The notes under the pieces: model-generated
The model's database searches: none
Told to the model about the DNA's origin: nothing
What the model saw: only the letters and a program-made list of their open reading frames with translations
Program-made: the position numbers and the translations under genes
Part shown: piece by piece, positions 16,885-26,188 of the stretch
Numbering within the stretch: the stretch's first letter is position 1
Layout of the letters: every line of letters begins with the position of its first letter
Assembly: GCA_003134655.1 (NCBI GenBank)
Contig: PLBY01000114.1
Span: 1 to 64,000, forward strand
DNA from: Acidobacteriaceae bacterium
GTDB lineage: Bacteria; Acidobacteriota; Terriglobia; Terriglobales; Acidobacteriaceae
DNA length: 64,000 nt
Direction: 5' to 3'

Positions 16885-19599
16885 ATGGTTCGGATTGTGA
16901 ATCTGCGTCTCCTCACCCTCGTTATTATTGTTTTCCTCGTAGGCACACCGGCAGCGTCGTCCCAAAAAGTGACCGATCCTGGCACCACGGTGCTCCGCGA
17001 CAATTGGTTCATCCAGCCTTCCGCTGATGTGCACGCACATGGAGAAGCGATCTCGAGTGTGGGGTTTTCCACGCGCGACTGGTATCCCGCCACGCTGCCC
17101 TCAACGGTGTTGAGCGCCCTGGTCGAGGACAAGGTCTACTCCGATCCATACACCGGCGTAAACCTGCGTTCAATCCCGGGCACGACATACCCGATATATG
17201 AGGACTTCTCCAATATCCCGATGCCGCCGGCCAGTCCGTTCCGGCAATCCTGGTGGTATCGCACCGAGTTCCAACTCCCGCCGCAATCCAGCGGAAAAAC
17301 GGTGTGGCTTGGTTTCGACGGCATCAACTACCGGGCAAACGTATGGATGAACGGAGTGCAGATCGCCTCCTCCGACGACCTGGCCGGTACCTGGCGACTG
17401 TTCAACCTTGATGTGACCTCTGCCGCGAAGCCCGGCCAAGCTAATTCCCTCGCCGTCGAAATATTCCCGCCTCAGCCGCGCGACTTGGCCATCACGCTGG
17501 TCGACTGGGCGCCAATGCCCCCAGACAAAGAGATGGGCATCTGGCGTGATGTGCGTATCACTACTACCGGCCCCATCGCTCTGCGTTATCCGGCTGTGCT
17601 GACCAGGGTCAACTTTCCTTCCGCCGACCGGGCCAGGTTGACGATACGGGCGGAATTGACCAACGCCTCTGACCATCCGGTCGAAGGTGTGGTGAAGGGT
17701 CACATCGAAACTCTCGCCTTCGAGCAGACAGTGCGCCTCGGACCCAAGGAGACTCAGGTAGTCCGCTTCACCCCGGAGAAGTTTCCGCAGCTCACCATTG
17801 CCAATCCTCGCGTGTGGTGGCCCGTCCAGGTCGGAAAGCCGGACCTCTACCCGCTCGATCTTACGGTTGAGGTGCGCGGGCAGGTTTCGGATTCAGCTCA
17901 CATTCAGTTTGGAGTTCGCGAAGTCACTTCGAACATTGACGAGAAAGGTCATCGCATCTTTCAAATCAATGGCAAGAGCATCCTCATTCGAGGTGCAGGT
18001 TATAGCTTCGACCTGTTGCTGCGATCTTCGCCGGAGAGGCAGAAAGCTGAACTTAACTACGTGCGCGATCTCAATCTCAACGCAGTCCGTCTAGAAGGCA
18101 AACTGGAAAACGATCACTTCTTCGACCTCGCCGACCAGATGGGCATTCTCGTAATGCCTGGCTGGTGCTGCTGTGATCAGTGGGAGAACTGGCCTGCCTG
18201 GGACAGGGAAAACGAAACGATCGCCGGAAACTCGCTGCGCGACCAGATCCGGCGGCTGGAGCGCCATCCCTCGGTGATCAGCTGGATGTATGGCAGCGAC
18301 TTCGCTCCTCCACCCCGGATCGAAGAAATGTATCTGGGAATCCTGCAGGAGTTGGAATGGCCGAATCCCTCAATCTCCTCAGCGGCAGGCCGCACGACTA
18401 CCGTCGGGCCCAGCGGCGTGAAGATGACAGGACCCTACGAATACGTCCCGCCGTCATTCTGGTATCTCGACACCCGCCACGGCGGCGCCTTCGGTTTCAA
18501 CACGGAGACCAGCCCAGGTCCGGCAATCCCGCCCGTCGCGAGCCTGCGCCGCATGCTGCCACCAGACCATCTCTGGCCCATCGATTCCGTGTGGGAGTAC
18601 CACGCCGGGGGAATGTCACGTACGCTGAACGTATTCACCCAGGCCCTCAACGAGCGCTATGGGCCGTCGAAGTCGGTAGAGGAGTACGCCCTCAAAGCAC
18701 AACTCCAGGCCTATGAAGCTCACCGTGCCATGATGGAAGCCTATGGACGGAACAAGTACACCTCCACTGGGATCATTCAATGGATGCTGAACAATGCCTG
18801 GCCCAGCATGATCTGGCATATGTATGACTGGTATCTGCGCCCGGCAGGGTCCTACTTCGGCGTGAAAAAGGCGTGCGAGCCTCTGCACGTGCAGTACTCG
18901 TACGACGACCGTTCCATCGTGGTCGTGAACTCCTATTACCAGCCGTTCGCCAATCTCAAAGTCATCGGCACGGTGTACAACCTCGACATGACCGAGAAGT
19001 TCTCAAAAGAAGCTGCGCTCAACATCGGTCCAGACAGCAGCACGCGGGTGTTCACGGTGCCTGCAATAGAGGGCCTCAGCGCCACTTATTTTGTCAGCCT
19101 CCGCCTTGAATCGGACGGCCAGATCAAGAGCAGAAATTTCTACTGGCTATCCACCCAGCCGGAAACCATCGACTGGAGCAGGCAAGAGGAGGATCCTACC
19201 GGCGAATATGACATTTCGACCTGGGCGCCAACCAAGAGTTTTGCCGACTACACCGCACTGAATCAGCTGCCGCGCGTCGACCTCGACGTGACCGCCCAGA
19301 TCAAGAGGGACGGTCAAGAAGGTGCGACCGCCGTCACGGTCCACAACCCGACATCCACCGTTGCTCTTGCCGTCCACCTAACCGTCAACAAATCATCGAA
19401 CGGCCGCGTCAGCCGCGAAGGCGACGCCGACAATGAAATATTGCCCGTACTCTGGCAGGACAATTACTTCGCGTTGCTGCCCGGGGAAACGCGCCAGGTG
19501 ACCGCGACCTATCGGATCGGCGATAAGAACAATTCGACACCCAGCGTCGAAGTCGATGGGTGGAATGTCACTCGCAAGACGGCTGACATTCGCGAATAA
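16885..19599 (+). CDS. GH2 exo-beta-D-glucosaminidase-like glycoside hydrolase
   Basis: This 904-aa secreted protein belongs to the exo-beta-glucosaminidase branch of glycoside hydrolase family 2. A signal peptide (NLRLLTLVIIVFLVGTPAAS) is followed by a sugar-binding jelly roll, an Ig-like domain, a TIM barrel and C-terminal beta domains. In the barrel, MYGSDFAPPP offers Asp-472 as the acid/base, where most GH2 enzymes have Asn-Glu. FGFNTETSPGPAIP offers Glu-541 as the nucleophile. This Asp/Glu pair is the hallmark of CsxA-type enzymes, which release glucosamine from chitosan oligomers. The ATG at 16885 has AGGAG eight bases upstream. No chitin-use genes adjoin it, so the substrate remains inferred. 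Confidence 0.85.
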   Translation: MVRIVNLRLLTLVIIVFLVGTPAASSQKVTDPGTTVLRDNWFIQPSADVHAHGEAISSVGFSTRDWYPATLPSTVLSALVEDKVYSDPYTGVNLRSIPGTTYPIYEDFSNIPMPPASPFRQSWWYRTEFQLPPQSSGKTVWLGFDGINYRANVWMNGVQIASSDDLAGTWRLFNLDVTSAAKPGQANSLAVEIFPPQPRDLAITLVDWAPMPPDKEMGIWRDVRITTTGPIALRYPAVLTRVNFPSADRARLTIRAELTNASDHPVEGVVKGHIETLAFEQTVRLGPKETQVVRFTPEKFPQLTIANPRVWWPVQVGKPDLYPLDLTVEVRGQVSDSAHIQFGVREVTSNIDEKGHRIFQINGKSILIRGAGYSFDLLLRSSPERQKAELNYVRDLNLNAVRLEGKLENDHFFDLADQMGILVMPGWCCCDQWENWPAWDRENETIAGNSLRDQIRRLERHPSVISWMYGSDFAPPPRIEEMYLGILQELEWPNPSISSAAGRTTTVGPSGVKMTGPYEYVPPSFWYLDTRHGGAFGFNTETSPGPAIPPVASLRRMLPPDHLWPIDSVWEYHAGGMSRTLNVFTQALNERYGPSKSVEEYALKAQLQAYEAHRAMMEAYGRNKYTSTGIIQWMLNNAWPSMIWHMYDWYLRPAGSYFGVKKACEPLHVQYSYDDRSIVVVNSYYQPFANLKVIGTVYNLDMTEKFSKEAALNIGPDSSTRVFTVPAIEGLSATYFVSLRLESDGQIKSRNFYWLSTQPETIDWSRQEEDPTGEYDISTWAPTKSFADYTALNQLPRVDLDVTAQIKRDGQEGATAVTVHNPTSTVALAVHLTVNKSSNGRVSREGDADNEILPVLWQDNYFALLPGETRQVTATYRIGDKNNSTPSVEVDGWNVTRKTADIRE

Positions 19600-19672
19600 G
19601 CGTTCAGTGATGTTCGAAAAGATAGACTTCACCCGGGATAGACTTCACCCCGGGGAACAGAGGGGCAACTCA

Positions 19673-21025
19673 ATGAACATTCGACCACCTTCCGAATCGC
19701 ACCGCCAGGACTTGGACAAGATCCTCCGCATACTGCAGGACACGCCCGCAATTGACCGCGAGTATATGGCGCCCCTTGAGGAGTTCCTGGCGCGCGTTCG
19801 CCGCACCAACCAGGCATTGCAGCATCATGGCCACACGGTCGGTCTTGTTTTTTCCGACGAGCATTACGCCGGCGACGTTCCTTACCTCGGCGGAAATACA
19901 AATATCTCCATCGAGCAGGTGGCCGGCATTATCGGGCCCAATGGCTTTCACGTCGTGGCGGGCTTGGAGGGTGGCTACGTAGCCGAGCAACTCGCGGACC
20001 GTGCCGGCGCCACGGTGCACAAGGTCGAACTCCTGCAGTTGGCCGACGAGAAGTATCCGATCCGAGCGGAACGCCTGGAGGACGTCATCAAAGCGGCCGC
20101 TGGCAAGGACGTCGACCACATTGCTCTGCTGACTCCGCGTCAGGTGATCCCCGCAGGTCTGGTCGAATACCTGGAAAACGTCTACGGCCGCGAAGGCGTA
20201 GTCGATGACCAGGAACTGTACTTTCGCGTGAAGTACGAGAAAAGTGAGATCGAGATGCGTCTCATTGCAGATGCCTGCATCATCGCCGATGCAATGTTGC
20301 GCGCCATGCTGGCGGTTCTCCGCCCAGGGCGTCTCGAAACCGAGGTCGCGGCGTGGGGCGCGTGGGTCGGACGCATGCTGGGTTCCGAACGCGACGGATT
20401 TCAAATCATGGTCGGAGCCAACACTGCCAACCGCACCTTGATCGGTCCTGCACTGAACCGGCAAATTCACGAGGGCGATTGGGTTCACCTCGGCGTCGCG
20501 CCCAAGCGCGATGGCCTGACCGCTTGCATTCGCCGTTCGGTCATTGCCGTCGATTCGCCCACGAAAGTGAAGCCTGAACAGAAGTACTGGTTTGATCTCG
20601 TCGAGGAAGGATACGCCGTCGGGGAGCATTGGTATCGCAAGGTTGCGGACAAACACTTACCCGCGCGCCTGCAAGAACAATCCCTCGTGGACTTCTTCGC
20701 CGAGCACTCGCAAGAGATCTCGCGTCGCATTGGCCGGGAGATCAATCTTGCGCAGCAGAAGCCCTATACTGGTACGCATAACTCCGGCTATACCGAATGC
20801 CAGGAGTTCTTTGGCGCTATCACGCTCGACAGCCACGAGCCATTAGGCAATCAGATTGTCACCATGCTGGACGTAGCATTGCGCGGAATCGGAGACCGAT
20901 GGAATGACGTCGTGATCCCCGGCTTCGATTTCTGCGTGGTGGAAAACACCCTGGGCAAATATGGCAATCGAGTTGAAACGCTGACCAAAGTGCCGATCAA
21001 CGTACAAGAGTTGGTGGGTCCCTAG
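19673..21025 (+). CDS. M24 (aminopeptidase P-like) fold protein, metal site degenerate
   Basis: This 450-aa cytoplasmic-looking protein has an N-terminal creatinase-like domain (residues ~1-185) and a C-terminal pita-bread M24 domain. M24 enzymes bind two metals through Asp, Asp, His, Glu, Glu. Here the segment that should carry both aspartates reads WVHLGVAPKRDGLTACIRR, so His-272 and Cys-285 appear to replace them. The later THNSGYTECQE and FDFCVVENT keep His and Glu candidates. It may therefore be a non-peptidase or use a different metal. The ATG at 19673 has a purine-rich AGAGGGG upstream. A 15-bp direct repeat (GATAGACTTCACCC at 19621 and 19637) sits in the leader. It follows the GH2 gene by 73 bp. 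Confidence 0.7.
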   Translation: MNIRPPSESHRQDLDKILRILQDTPAIDREYMAPLEEFLARVRRTNQALQHHGHTVGLVFSDEHYAGDVPYLGGNTNISIEQVAGIIGPNGFHVVAGLEGGYVAEQLADRAGATVHKVELLQLADEKYPIRAERLEDVIKAAAGKDVDHIALLTPRQVIPAGLVEYLENVYGREGVVDDQELYFRVKYEKSEIEMRLIADACIIADAMLRAMLAVLRPGRLETEVAAWGAWVGRMLGSERDGFQIMVGANTANRTLIGPALNRQIHEGDWVHLGVAPKRDGLTACIRRSVIAVDSPTKVKPEQKYWFDLVEEGYAVGEHWYRKVADKHLPARLQEQSLVDFFAEHSQEISRRIGREINLAQQKPYTGTHNSGYTECQEFFGAITLDSHEPLGNQIVTMLDVALRGIGDRWNDVVIPGFDFCVVENTLGKYGNRVETLTKVPINVQELVGP

Positions 21026-21128
21026 CTGTCGGGCCCAGGTTCGTCGTCGACTCCGAAAGGAAAACGGAGCGCTGCGCCATCCAAAATCATCATCTGCCGC
21101 GTGGCCTGAGGCTGGTACCATAGAACCT

Positions 21129-21974
21129 ATGCAGGCACCTGAAACTGGCGCTGGAGCAAAGGACTCGCGACTGCAGGTTGACCTGCGGCAACTGGGCCGG
21201 CTACTCGTCGCCTATTCTGGCGGCGTCGATTCCTCGTATCTGGCCTGGGCCGCTCACCGCGCTCTTGGAACTGACATGCTGGCGGTGATCGCCGACTCTC
21301 CCAGCCTCGCTCGGACTCACCTGACCGACGCCATCGCCTTCGCCAACGAGCAAGGGATTCCGATCGAAGTCATCTCCACCTCGGAACTCGACCGCCCGGA
21401 GTATGCACGCAATGACGGGCAGCGTTGCTTTCAGTGCAAAGACGAACTTTTCGATGTCATGGAAAGGCTACGCGCGGCACGCGGATTCGACGCGATTGCC
21501 TACGGCGTGAACCTGGACGATCAGGGCGACTTCCGCCCGGGGCAGCAGGCCGCGCGGCAGCATCACGTCGCCGCTCCGCTGCTGAAAGCGGGGCTGACCA
21601 AGCAGGAGATTCGCGACCTGGCGCGCCAAGCGGGCCTGCGCATCTGGGACAAACCGGCATCGGCCTGCCTCTCGTCGCGCATCGAGTACGGGCGTCCGGT
21701 GACGCGCGAGGCGCTGGAGGTTGTCGAGCGCGGCGAAGACGCGATTCGGGCCCTGGGCTTCCGGCAGTTTCGCGTGCGCCATCATGGCGACATCGTCCGC
21801 ATTGAAATCGCCCGCGAGGAACTGGAGCGCGCTTTGAATCCGGCCATCGCCTTGCAGTTCACGGCGATCTTCAAAGCTCTCGGCTTCAAGTTCGTGACTC
21901 TCGATCTGGAAGGATTCCGCTCCGGTTCGATGAACTCCCTGCTGCCCGTGGAACAACTCCGCCGCACGGGCTAA
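21129..21974 (+). CDS. larE: LarE-type ATP-dependent sulfur transferase (PP-loop)
   Basis: This 281-aa protein is a PP-loop ATP pyrophosphatase of the LarE family. LarE adenylates a nicotinate-derived precursor and adds sulfur while building the nickel-pincer cofactor of lactate racemase. The PP-loop is YSGGVDSS near residue 30. The sulfur-donor cysteine of Lactobacillus LarE corresponds to Cys-180 in KPASACLSSRI. Two further cysteines, C100 and C103 in RCFQCK, give a three-cysteine set; to my knowledge LarE proteins of this kind have been reported to hold an iron-sulfur cluster rather than sacrifice the cysteine. No larA, larB or larC lies in the window. The length is normal for the family. 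Confidence 0.87.
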   Translation: MQAPETGAGAKDSRLQVDLRQLGRLLVAYSGGVDSSYLAWAAHRALGTDMLAVIADSPSLARTHLTDAIAFANEQGIPIEVISTSELDRPEYARNDGQRCFQCKDELFDVMERLRAARGFDAIAYGVNLDDQGDFRPGQQAARQHHVAAPLLKAGLTKQEIRDLARQAGLRIWDKPASACLSSRIEYGRPVTREALEVVERGEDAIRALGFRQFRVRHHGDIVRIEIAREELERALNPAIALQFTAIFKALGFKFVTLDLEGFRSGSMNSLLPVEQLRRTG

Positions 21975-22046
21975 AACACGCGGCACGCCCGCTGCTTCCG
22001 CGGGTGGCTCGCATATGCTGTGAGATAATCGATACGATAAAACGTG

Positions 22047-22991
22047 ATGCTGAGGCGGTTTCTGGTGATCCTAATTCGACGTTCGCTGCTCATCCTGCTT
22101 CTGGTTTGTCTCGGTTGTGTTGCTCAGTCCGCACCTCCCGATGTGGCTCGCAAAATCGAGCACCAGGTGCGCGCTTTCTATACTATTCCCGCCGAGGTGA
22201 AAGTAACGGTCGGGGTAATCACCCCCAGCACCGACTGGCCGGGTTATGACGCAGTGTCTGTGAACATTGACGGCGGCGATGGCAAGCAGAAGGACTACAA
22301 GTTCCTCCTGTCGAAGGACCGGGCGACCATGCTGCGCGTGACCAAGTTCGACTTGACCAAGGATCCGTTCGCCGAGTTGATGAGCAAAATCGACGTTAAG
22401 GACCGGCCGACACGCGGGGCCAAGTCGGCAAAGGTCGTGGCAATCAATTTCGACGACTTCGAATGCCCGTTCTGCTCGCGAATGCACCAGACCCTGTTCC
22501 CCGAGATCTTCAAGGAGTATGGCGATCGGGTCACCTTCATCTATAAAGACGACCCGCTGACGGAGATTCATCCCTGGGCGCTTCATGCCGCGGTGGACGC
22601 GAACTGCCTGGCCGCGCAGAGCGGCGATGCGTATTGGGACTTTGCCGACTACATCCATGCCAACAAGCACGAGGTGGATGTGGAAAAGACCCCCGCAGCG
22701 CGTTTCGAGGCTATCGACAAGATGACCACGCTGCAAGGCCAGAAACACAACGTGGACGCGGTGAAGCTGCAAGCCTGCGTGAAAGCGCAGAACGAAGATG
22801 CGGTGCGAGCGTCCATGAAAGAAGCCGACGGACTGGGCGTGAACGGAACGCCGGCGCTGTTCATCAACGGCCGAAAGATTGACGGCGCGGTTCCCATCGC
22901 TGATGTTCGCGCTGCGCTGGACGCTGCTTTGCGGGACGCGGGGGAATCCGCGCCGACGCATCCATCAGCCCCAGCGCCAGCATCCAGGTAA
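22047..22991 (+). CDS. DsbA-like thioredoxin-fold protein, exported
   Basis: This protein of about 314 aa has a strong N-terminal export signal (RRSLLILLLVCLGCVAQSA). A ~110-residue N-terminal domain of unknown role follows, then a DsbA/DsbG-like thioredoxin domain. The redox motif CPFC lies at residues 140-143 (NFDDFECPFCSRMH) and the cis-Pro loop is NGTPALFINGR. The inserted helical domain between them is typical of DsbA. It would catalyse disulphide formation or isomerisation in the periplasm. The next gene, a SurA-like foldase, starts 39 bp later, so both may form a periplasmic folding operon. ATG 22047 is chosen; the GTG one codon upstream is possible. Confidence 0.85.
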   Translation: MLRRFLVILIRRSLLILLLVCLGCVAQSAPPDVARKIEHQVRAFYTIPAEVKVTVGVITPSTDWPGYDAVSVNIDGGDGKQKDYKFLLSKDRATMLRVTKFDLTKDPFAELMSKIDVKDRPTRGAKSAKVVAINFDDFECPFCSRMHQTLFPEIFKEYGDRVTFIYKDDPLTEIHPWALHAAVDANCLAAQSGDAYWDFADYIHANKHEVDVEKTPAARFEAIDKMTTLQGQKHNVDAVKLQACVKAQNEDAVRASMKEADGLGVNGTPALFINGRKIDGAVPIADVRAALDAALRDAGESAPTHPSAPAPASR

Positions 22992-23030
22992 TTGTCTCGT
23001 TTGTGGTGGCAGTCAGGAACGGAGAAACTC

Positions 23031-24095
23031 TTGAGAACAAACTCATTCTTTGCCCAGTTGGCCGCAACGCTTTCTGCCGCCATACTGCTGGCAGCCCTGG
23101 CCGCATGCAATTCTCAGCCAGGCGGCGACGTGATGGCCACCGTCGATGGCCGCAGGATTTTCCGCACGGATGTCGACAAATATTACGACAACAACGTCGC
23201 GTCCGCGCAGCAGGCCCCATCGGGCGAACAGGCTACCGCATTGCGCCTGAACATTCTGCACCAGATGATCGACGACGAGATCCTGATGCGACGCGCCGAA
23301 AAACTCGGCCTGCTGGCGACCGAAGAAGAGGTGGACCGCAAGTACAACGAATACAAGTCTCCCTTTACGCAGGAAGAATTCGACAAGCGCTTGAAAGACA
23401 AGAAGATCACGCTGGCCGATTTCAAGCGCGACATCCGGCGTTCCATCACGGTCGACAAGGTGATGAACAAGGAGGTGTCCTCCAAAATCAGCGTCAGCGA
23501 GCAGGATATTTCCGACTACTACAACACGCATAAAGCCGACTTCAACCTGATCGAACCGACGTATCACTTGGCTCAGATCATGGTGACGCCCGCGCCCAAC
23601 CCGCAGGCCCACAACCAGAACGACAAAGCACAAAATGAGGCCGAGGCGCGAAAGAAAATCCAGATGATTGCGAACCGCCTCGACAGCGGCGATGACTTCG
23701 CGACGCTGGCCATGAAGTACTCCGAGGATCCGGAGACCTCAGGCAACGGCGGCGATCTCGGCACGGTTCAGGAGTCGGGCCTGAAAGGAACGGACCCGGC
23801 GACGCGGGACGCAGTCATGAAGCTCAAGCCCGGCCAGTACAGCACCGTCATCGCCGTGGTGAATCCAGCGACCAGGCAGGCTGTGGGATATCGCATCGTA
23901 AAGCTGGTGTCGAAGGAACCGGCGGGACAACGCGAGTTTGGCGATCCGCGAGTGCAGCAGGCCATCCGCTCGCAGTTGCACGACCGCCGCGAGCAATTGC
24001 TGAAGGCTGCATATTACGAAGTCTTGCGGGATACCGCGAAGGTCGAGAATTTCTACGCGAAGAAGGTGCTCGACAGCAACGGGACGGAGAAGTAG
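23031..24095 (+). CDS. SurA/PpiC-type peptidyl-prolyl isomerase lipoprotein
   Basis: This protein of about 354 aa starts at TTG 23031, which has GGAG seven bases upstream and leads directly into a lipoprotein signal ending in LAALAAC. A SurA N-like helical chaperone domain (~residues 30-155) precedes a parvulin rotamase domain (YHLAQIMVTP to GYRIVKLVSKEP), with the GGDLGTV signature in the middle. It would help fold outer-membrane proteins in the periplasm. The frame also extends upstream to 22992, directly after the DsbA-like stop, but that stretch lacks a start with a ribosome-binding site. The convergent biotin-carrier gene begins 16 bp after its stop. Confidence 0.88.
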   Translation: MRTNSFFAQLAATLSAAILLAALAACNSQPGGDVMATVDGRRIFRTDVDKYYDNNVASAQQAPSGEQATALRLNILHQMIDDEILMRRAEKLGLLATEEEVDRKYNEYKSPFTQEEFDKRLKDKKITLADFKRDIRRSITVDKVMNKEVSSKISVSEQDISDYYNTHKADFNLIEPTYHLAQIMVTPAPNPQAHNQNDKAQNEAEARKKIQMIANRLDSGDDFATLAMKYSEDPETSGNGGDLGTVQESGLKGTDPATRDAVMKLKPGQYSTVIAVVNPATRQAVGYRIVKLVSKEPAGQREFGDPRVQQAIRSQLHDRREQLLKAAYYEVLRDTAKVENFYAKKVLDSNGTEK

Positions 24096-24111
24096 TGATT
24101 TGAGGTGCTGA

Positions 24112-24606
24112 CTATTCCACGATCGCCAGCACGTCTCCGGCATTGACGGCGGCGCCTTCGCTGACCAGAATCTTCTGAATCGTACCCTTCTTCGGCGATT
24201 TGATTTCGTTCTGCATCTTCATCGCCTCGACGACGAGCACTCCAGTACCCGCCTCGACCTCGGCACCTTGACTCACCAGCACGCGAACAATCTTGCCTGG
24301 CATCGGAGCGGTTAACTTCTTCGGGCCATGATCATCGACAGCGCGGACGCGGCCGCGCAACGAGCGGGGATCGCGGACTTCCGCGGCAAAACGGGCGCTG
24401 CCCACCCAAAGGTGCATGTCGCCGGCAACGCGTTCGCACTTCACTTCGTACGCCTGGTTGCCGATGCGGAGTGAGAGCACATCAGGCCGCGCCAGCACCG
24501 CGTCGACCTCCACTTCGCGTCCGTCGACACGGCAGGACCAGCGTCCGTCCGCTCGATTGAGATCGAGCCGGTAACTCTTGCCGTCGATGGCGATGTCGTA
24601 CGTCAT
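24112..24606 (-). CDS. Biotin carboxyl carrier subunit of acyl-CoA carboxylase
   Basis: This 164-aa protein ends with a biotinyl domain (~residues 90-164). The biotinylated lysine is in EAMKMQNEI, and the preceding APMPGKIVRV and following GDVLAIVE are standard. The N-terminal half is the linker domain usual in separate biotin carriers of propionyl/acetyl-CoA carboxylase-type complexes. The ATG at 24606 is chosen because it opens the typical sequence TYDIAIDGKSY. The frame continues upstream, but that part is translated repeat DNA (CWQLATGSWQLHL). It lies 52 bp downstream of the biotin carboxylase gene, presumably in one operon. No carboxyltransferase subunit is in the window. Confidence 0.88.
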   Translation of the reverse strand: MTYDIAIDGKSYRLDLNRADGRWSCRVDGREVEVDAVLARPDVLSLRIGNQAYEVKCERVAGDMHLWVGSARFAAEVRDPRSLRGRVRAVDDHGPKKLTAPMPGKIVRVLVSQGAEVEAGTGVLVVEAMKMQNEIKSPKKGTIQKILVSEGAAVNAGDVLAIVE

Positions 24607-24612
24607 GAGATG

Positions 24613-24642
24613 CAGTTGCCAGCTTCCAGTCGCCAGTTGCCA
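24613..24642. repeat. Tandem GCCAG(N)TTCCA/TTGCCA words between carboxylase genes
   Basis: Near-identical words (CAGTTGCCA, GCTTCCA, GTCGCCAGTTGCCA) are repeated in about 30 bp, immediately before the start of the biotin-carrier gene. They occupy most of the 52-bp gap between the two subunit genes. The type resembles the other short-word clusters in this window. Confidence 0.55.
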
Positions 24643-24658
24643 ACAGCTCGGTTGAGCT

Positions 24659-26188
24659 TCACTTTGTCGCCTCTTTGCGAGCCGCAATCTTCCAGTTCGA
24701 AGCGGCGTGTGGCGTACTATTCGCGGACACGGTTGCGACCGGGCGCTCTCCCGCTCCTGCGGCGGCAGAGCCTAGCGCAGCGAATATTCCGGCGGCAATC
24801 ACTGCGACTTCGATCGCCTTCGGATCCGCCGGAGCTTCCGCCTTCTTCTGCTTCAGGAGTCGATCGAGGAAGCCGGTATCTATCTTCGCGGCGCGGAAAT
24901 CGGGATCGCTCAGGATGCGCCGGAACAGGGAAATATTCGTTTTGATTCCGCCTACGAAATATTCGTTCAGGGCGCGCGTAAGCCGACTGATGGCCTGCTC
25001 GCGGTCCGTGCCGTAGCCGATCAGTTTGGCCAGCAGCGGATCGTAGTCCATGGGCACGGTCCAGCCTTCGTACATGCCGCTGTCGCGGCGGATTCCCGGG
25101 CCTGAAGGCAGCAGCAGAAGGGTGATTTTGCCTGGACTGGGGTAATAATTGTTGTCGGGATCTTCGGCGTAGATGCGGCACTCGATGGCGTGGCCGCGAA
25201 GGACCACTTCGTCTTGCGTAAAGGGCAGCTTCTCTCCAGCCGCGATCCGGATCTGCAGGTGGACTAAGTCGAGTCCAGTGATGAGCTCGGTCACCGGATG
25301 TTCCACCTGCAGTCGCGTGTTCATCTCCAGAAAATAGAAATTCTTTTGCTGGTCGACGAGGAATTCGACAGTGCCGGCGTTGGTGTATCCCGCAGCCTGG
25401 GCGACACGAACTGCGACCTCGCCCATTCGTTTGCGCATGTCGGGATCGACGATGGGAGACGGCGCTTCCTCGACCACCTTCTGATGGCGGCGCTGCAGCG
25501 AGCACTCGCGCTCGCCGAGATACACGGTGTTGCCGTGCTCGTCGGCCAGTACCTGCATCTCGATGTGGCGCGGATTGATGATTGCCTTCTCGATATAGAC
25601 TTCGCCGTCGCCGAACGAGCGCTCGGCCTCGCTGCGCGCACGCTCCAGCGCCGACTTCAATTCTCCGGGCGCGTGCACGAGGCGCATGCCTTTGCCGCCT
25701 CCGCCTGCCGCGGCCTTCAGCATTACGGGATACCCGATGCGCTCCGCCACCTGCTCGGCCTGCTCGAACGATTCGAGGCCACGAGATGTGCCGGGAACGA
25801 AGGGAACGCCGGCGCGCTCCATTGCCTGCCGCGCTCGGGTCTTCGAGCCCATGGCGTCCATGGCTGCGGCCGTAGGGCCGATGAACTTCACGCCTGCATC
25901 GGCGCACGCTCGGGCGAACTTCGCGTTCTCGGAAAGAAAACCGTAGCCGGGATGGATCGCGTCAGCGCCGGAGCGGGCGGCGACGTCGAGAATCTTCTCG
26001 ATGTTCAGGTAAGACTCGGAAGCGGCGGCCGCGCCGATGGGATACGCTTCGTCGGCTTTGCGGACGTGCAGCGCGGGGCGATCCACGTCAGAGTAGACAG
26101 CAACCGCGGCAATTCCCATCTCGTGGCAAGCGCGGATGACGCGTACGGCGATTTCTCCGCGATTCGCGATGAGAATTTTCTTGAACAT
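24659..26188 (-). CDS. accC: Biotin carboxylase subunit of acyl-CoA carboxylase
   Basis: This 509-aa protein carboxylates biotin on the carrier subunit using ATP and bicarbonate. The N-terminal domain begins FKKILIANRGEIAVRV. The ATP-grasp region contains the glycine-rich loop AAAGGGGKGMR and the block ECSLQRRHQKVVEEAPSP. The catalytic region EMNTRLQVEHPVTE is intact. Compared with ~450-residue relatives, it has a C-terminal extension (from ~450) rich in Ala (IAAGIFAALGSAAAGAGE), often seen in propionyl-CoA-type subunits. The carrier gene lies directly downstream. Acetyl-CoA versus propionyl-CoA specificity resides in the absent carboxyltransferase, so it cannot be told here. Confidence 0.93.
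   Translation of the reverse strand: MFKKILIANRGEIAVRVIRACHEMGIAAVAVYSDVDRPALHVRKADEAYPIGAAAASESYLNIEKILDVAARSGADAIHPGYGFLSENAKFARACADAGVKFIGPTAAAMDAMGSKTRARQAMERAGVPFVPGTSRGLESFEQAEQVAERIGYPVMLKAAAGGGGKGMRLVHAPGELKSALERARSEAERSFGDGEVYIEKAIINPRHIEMQVLADEHGNTVYLGERECSLQRRHQKVVEEAPSPIVDPDMRKRMGEVAVRVAQAAGYTNAGTVEFLVDQQKNFYFLEMNTRLQVEHPVTELITGLDLVHLQIRIAAGEKLPFTQDEVVLRGHAIECRIYAEDPDNNYYPSPGKITLLLLPSGPGIRRDSGMYEGWTVPMDYDPLLAKLIGYGTDREQAISRLTRALNEYFVGGIKTNISLFRRILSDPDFRAAKIDTGFLDRLLKQKKAEAPADPKAIEVAVIAAGIFAALGSAAAGAGERPVATVSANSTPHAASNWKIAARKEATK

Noticed and set aside
24607-24687. N-terminal extension of the biotin carrier protein
   Set aside because: The extra 27 codons translate a short-word repeat (CWQLATGSWQLHL). 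The conserved domain begins at ATG 24606.
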